Below are positions 61,813-64,000 of a stretch of DNA of 64,000 nucleotides, one piece after another. Every line of letters begins with the position of its first letter. The first letter of the stretch is position 1. The stretch is from NCBI GenBank assembly GCA_036971615.1, contig JAYKKR010000002.1, positions 62,001 to 126,000 on the forward strand, in the 5' to 3' direction. A model generated the notes under the pieces. It was given only the letters and a program-made list of their open reading frames with translations, did no database searches and was not told the origin of the DNA. Origin of the DNA: Amyloporia xantha. Taxonomy: Eukaryota; Basidiomycota; Agaricomycetes; Polyporales; Adustoporiaceae. A program made the position numbers and the translations under genes.

Positions 61813-62095
61813 AGCGACGCTCGACAGCCGCACAGCTGGACGGGCCATACATGGGCGTCGTGCCACTGTCGATGATTGTCTGCAGATCCGAGACAACGGT
61901 CGGGCCGTTCATGATCGCGCTCGCGCCGCCGATCTGCCAGTAGCCGGCGGACGACGCGAGGTCATAGTACTCAATCGACCCCGAGTAGAGCGAGGAGTCG
62001 GTCCCGCCGAGCTGGAGCGCAGCGCCGCTGGACGAGAGCTTGAATCCGAAGACGCCCAATGAGACGGTGTTCTGCGCAACGGCGGTCTCCTCGAG
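61813..62095 (-). pseudogene. Captured fragment of a pepsin-type aspartic protease
   Basis: The minus strand encodes about 90 residues clearly of the A1 peptidase family. They run from VFGFKLSSSG and LGGTDSSLYSG through GYWQIGG to TIIDSGTTPMYGP, which holds the second catalytic aspartate in DSGTT. An upstream TAA and a downstream TGA bound it, and the first catalytic half, signal peptide and C-terminal lobe are missing, so it cannot be an active protease. It sits inside the transposon, upstream of the transposase and on the same strand. The simplest reading is a captured piece of a host secreted-protease gene. A chance nested insertion is possible. Confidence 0.75.
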
Positions 62096-63050
62096 CAACA
62101 AGGCGGATTAGCGACACTTGCGGAAACATCACACTTCCTAAGAGCAAGACGGCTATGAGAAGACTGAAGATGGACGAGCTACGCTTGGATTTGAAGGCAG
62201 GAGTCTTCATTGCCATGCGTAAATCGTCCACCGCAACTCTGTCACTGAATGGGACGCACCAACCGCTCTACCCCTTCGCACTGGTACACACAACAATTTG
62301 CACTCCCTCGGCCCGCAACACACTCCTTACCGAGTTTGATGTCCTGATTGCAGCCACTGTGGAGTGTGAGCAGGCCGTACACGAGCGAGCCCACAGTGCG
62401 GAAGGCACAAGCTGCCAGCCTGTGTATTGCGGGATTGTTTATTCAGGGATGAGCTGGAGGGGCCGATGCGAGTGTCACTGCCCCTGGCCGAGGTCGATGT
62501 GGTCCAGGATCTTGTGGTAATGTCAATCGACAACCCCGCTCAGGCGATCCTCCCACTTACCTTCTCGATTCAGCAGTGAGATGAGCACCGTGAGGCGAGT
62601 CTCCTGCTCGCCGCCCGCTCTTAACCCTCGAAGTTGAGATAAACAGCGTATACAGAAGCTACCTCTTACAGTAGCCAGAACGTGTCCAAACGACACGACT
62701 TGAGGAGAGTCTTGGGGGGGAGGCACCAGGATGGTCGTCTATCCGTTGAATATGATGTGGAGCGAGAGAGACTCGCTACAGTTTGGTCTCAGTCAGGCAA
62801 CTACGGAACGAGAAACGAATGAATCACCTATATCACCCAGCTTCCGAGTGTCGAGAATCTCAGAGACTCAATCTGAGAGAATCGGCGAACCATAGATATG
62901 GTACAGCTTAAGCGATGAGACGCTCGAGAAGCCAGAGCGCATCAAACCCTCTGCTAGGCCCCCGGAAAACCCTGGGTGGCGGTCCGAGATGCGGGTGAGA
63001 CCTCCCCGGGTCTCAAAGCGCCCGCCTGCGGCGAGCAGCTCCCCTGGAAT
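62096..63050. other. Transposon right arm without recognised gene
   Basis: A minus-strand frame (62,231 inward) starts with a basic segment and then a hydrophobic stretch (IFSLLIAVLLLGSVMF), like a signal anchor, but it runs into the protease fragment in another frame. Nearer the end, around 62,855-62,890, there is a GAGAATCTCAGAGACTCAAT-like inverted repeat, and around 62,999-63,016 GAGACCTCCCCGGGTCTC. Nothing else is recognised. Confidence 0.4.
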
Positions 63051-63052
63051 GA
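63042..63052 (-). repeat. Inverted-repeat core, right end of transposon
   Basis: TCCCCTGGAAT on plus is the inverted counterpart of the left core with one mismatch. It lies about 9 bp from the boundary, against 14 bp at the left end. Confidence 0.45.
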
Positions 63053-63061
63053 CCATATTCT

Positions 63062-63070
63062 CCAACGATG
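63062..63070. repeat. Target-site duplication, right copy
   Basis: CCAACGATG directly follows the element and continues into ACGCCCACTGAAGTTCGCG of the monomer. Confidence 0.75.
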
Positions 63071-64000
63071 ACGCCCACTGAAGTTCGCGTTTCTCCAGGT
63101 TTCTCCTGCATGCGCAGGCAGCTTTCCGCGGTCGCAGGCTTTAAATTATCAAGGTACGTGCGCCTTACGTTGAACGTTGAGGTGGTCCTCTACCTCTCCC
63201 GGGCTGTGCACGGCGCCAGCAGTCGACTTCTCACTAGTCAGCACCTCTGGCAGGCCTCACACACAGCAACTCGCATGGGCTCCGTCTGTTCTCCGTACCG
63301 TGTCTTAGCCTCCTCTGCGTGTCTATCAACATTTTGCGGCTCTCGCGTTGGCAGCCTCGTGTGTCCTCTTCATCCGACAAGGACGCAACCTGATAATCGT
63401 TACAACTGCCCGGTTTTTACTGACGGCTATCGTTCGCAACCGACTCGCAGGCGCTTTATCACACACTCTGCTAGGAACACAGGGGCAGCTCGTTTGGCTG
63501 TCGAATCGAGCGGTCACTACGAAGTCGTCCACGTCTTTTAGTCTAACGTGGTCGTTACGATCATGATCTCCCTCATTCTCTTGCTGGTACGTTCCTCTAG
63601 GCTTAGGATCTGTGCGATCCACCCTACAACGGCTCCATTTACCTCTAGGTATGTCTACTCTTTCGGGTATGTAGTCTTCGATATGGCACACATAGCAAAG
63701 GTCCCAAAGGAGTGCACACTCTTTCAGACGACTCTGCGCTCGGAAAGAGCGAACTGTGATGGTTCACACATATCGCAGTGTTGTATCGGACATCGGTAAG
63801 CTCAAGGGAAGATAGATCCGTAACGAAACCTGAGGTTCTCTGCCGTACAAGTTGCATCTATGGTGTACGCTTGACCTCGTCGAGAGCAGTACATACTCAC
63901 GCCTGCCGTCATATCTCCGCTTCTCAAAAGTTCTCAAATACAATTTCGAGCAGAGAAAGACTCACACGAGAGCCGGAGTCGTCCTACATGATTCACTATA

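Larger units (their letters stand above)
56590..63061 (-). mobile_element. DNA transposon, Mutator-like candidate, 6472 bp
   Basis: The element lies between two copies of the 9-bp target CCAACGATG, and the flanks join seamlessly to give the monomer sequence. A 9-bp duplication, a DDE-like transposase and a C-terminal CCHC motif suggest a Mutator-like element; this class is tentative. The ends are not a clean inverted repeat. The left end reads GGGGCAACCCCGCC then ATCCCAGGGGA, and the right end, read inward, has ATTCCAGGGGA after ATGGTC, so only an 11-bp core (10 matches) is shared. The left 200 bp contain GC-rich inverted repeats. Contents from right to left: about 960 bp with nothing recognised, a protease fragment, about 640 bp unassigned, the transposase gene, and a 330-bp tail. 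Confidence 0.75.
56563..64000. repeat. M12: array monomer interrupted by a transposon, cut by window end
   Basis: After the CACGTG anchor and the common GATCCCCGATCGCC sequence the monomer breaks at 56,590 and resumes at 63,071 with the sequence that follows the anchor in M2 and M9. From 63,071 to 64,000 it tracks M2 (about 6.94-7.87 kb) with no gene. By position in the array order it should be an H-type monomer, so an eighth F-box gene is expected beyond the window. Confidence 0.8.

Noticed and set aside
1..64000. Telomeric or subtelomeric repeat array
   Set aside because: No runs of TTAGGG or a variant occur; a single GGTTAGG is chance. A subtelomeric position cannot be shown from this window.

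Overview
The window looks like nuclear DNA of an Agaricomycete (mushroom or polypore-type basidiomycete). Introns are short (55-75 nt) with GTRNGT donors and CTRA-type branch sites, base composition is balanced, the F-box and leucine-rich-repeat (LRR) gene is of the kind expanded in these fungi, and the transposon gene belongs to a family I associate with Agaricomycetes. No tRNA, rRNA, CRISPR array, telomere repeat or bacterial gene was seen.

Almost the whole window is one head-to-tail array. A CACGTG-containing motif recurs 12 times and divides it into a leading fragment (M0), eleven full monomers (M1-M11) and a trailing partial one (M12). Seven monomers (M1, M2, M4, M6, M8, M9, M11; about 5.5-6.0 kb) carry an F-box gene on the minus strand. 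Four (M3, M5, M7, M10; about 3.7 kb) lack it through one shared junction. Monomers with a gene come in two spacer flavours, G (M1, M8, M11) and H (M2, M4, M6, M9). The order is G-H-n-H-n-H-n-G-H-n-G-(M12), where n means no gene. M4+M5 and M6+M7 are near-identical 9.45-kb duplicates.

Each F-box gene (F1-F7) has a 5'UTR intron ending 5 nt before the ATG, exon 1 (F-box plus LRR-like strands), a 61-nt coding intron and exon 2 (more LRR-like strands). Six copies are intact at 409-440 aa; F4 has a 1-bp homopolymer frameshift. The backbone is nearly invariant, while differences sit on the alternating variable positions of the LxxLxLxx strands. This is what a diversifying recognition surface on SCF ubiquitin-ligase substrate receptors would look like, and I consider it the main discovery candidate.

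Every complete spacer, with or without the F-box gene, also keeps a 56-61-nt intron-like element and a small hairpin with compensatory changes. This suggests a second, unrecognised minus-strand transcript in each monomer.

M12 is interrupted by a 6.47-kb DNA transposon (56,590-63,061) flanked by a 9-bp target duplication. Its single gene can be traced through 12 exons with every reading-frame phase matching (1188 aa), with DDE candidates and zinc-binding cysteines. It resembles Mutator-like elements. Upstream of the gene, inside the element, lies a broken fragment of a host pepsin-type aspartic protease, which looks like gene capture.
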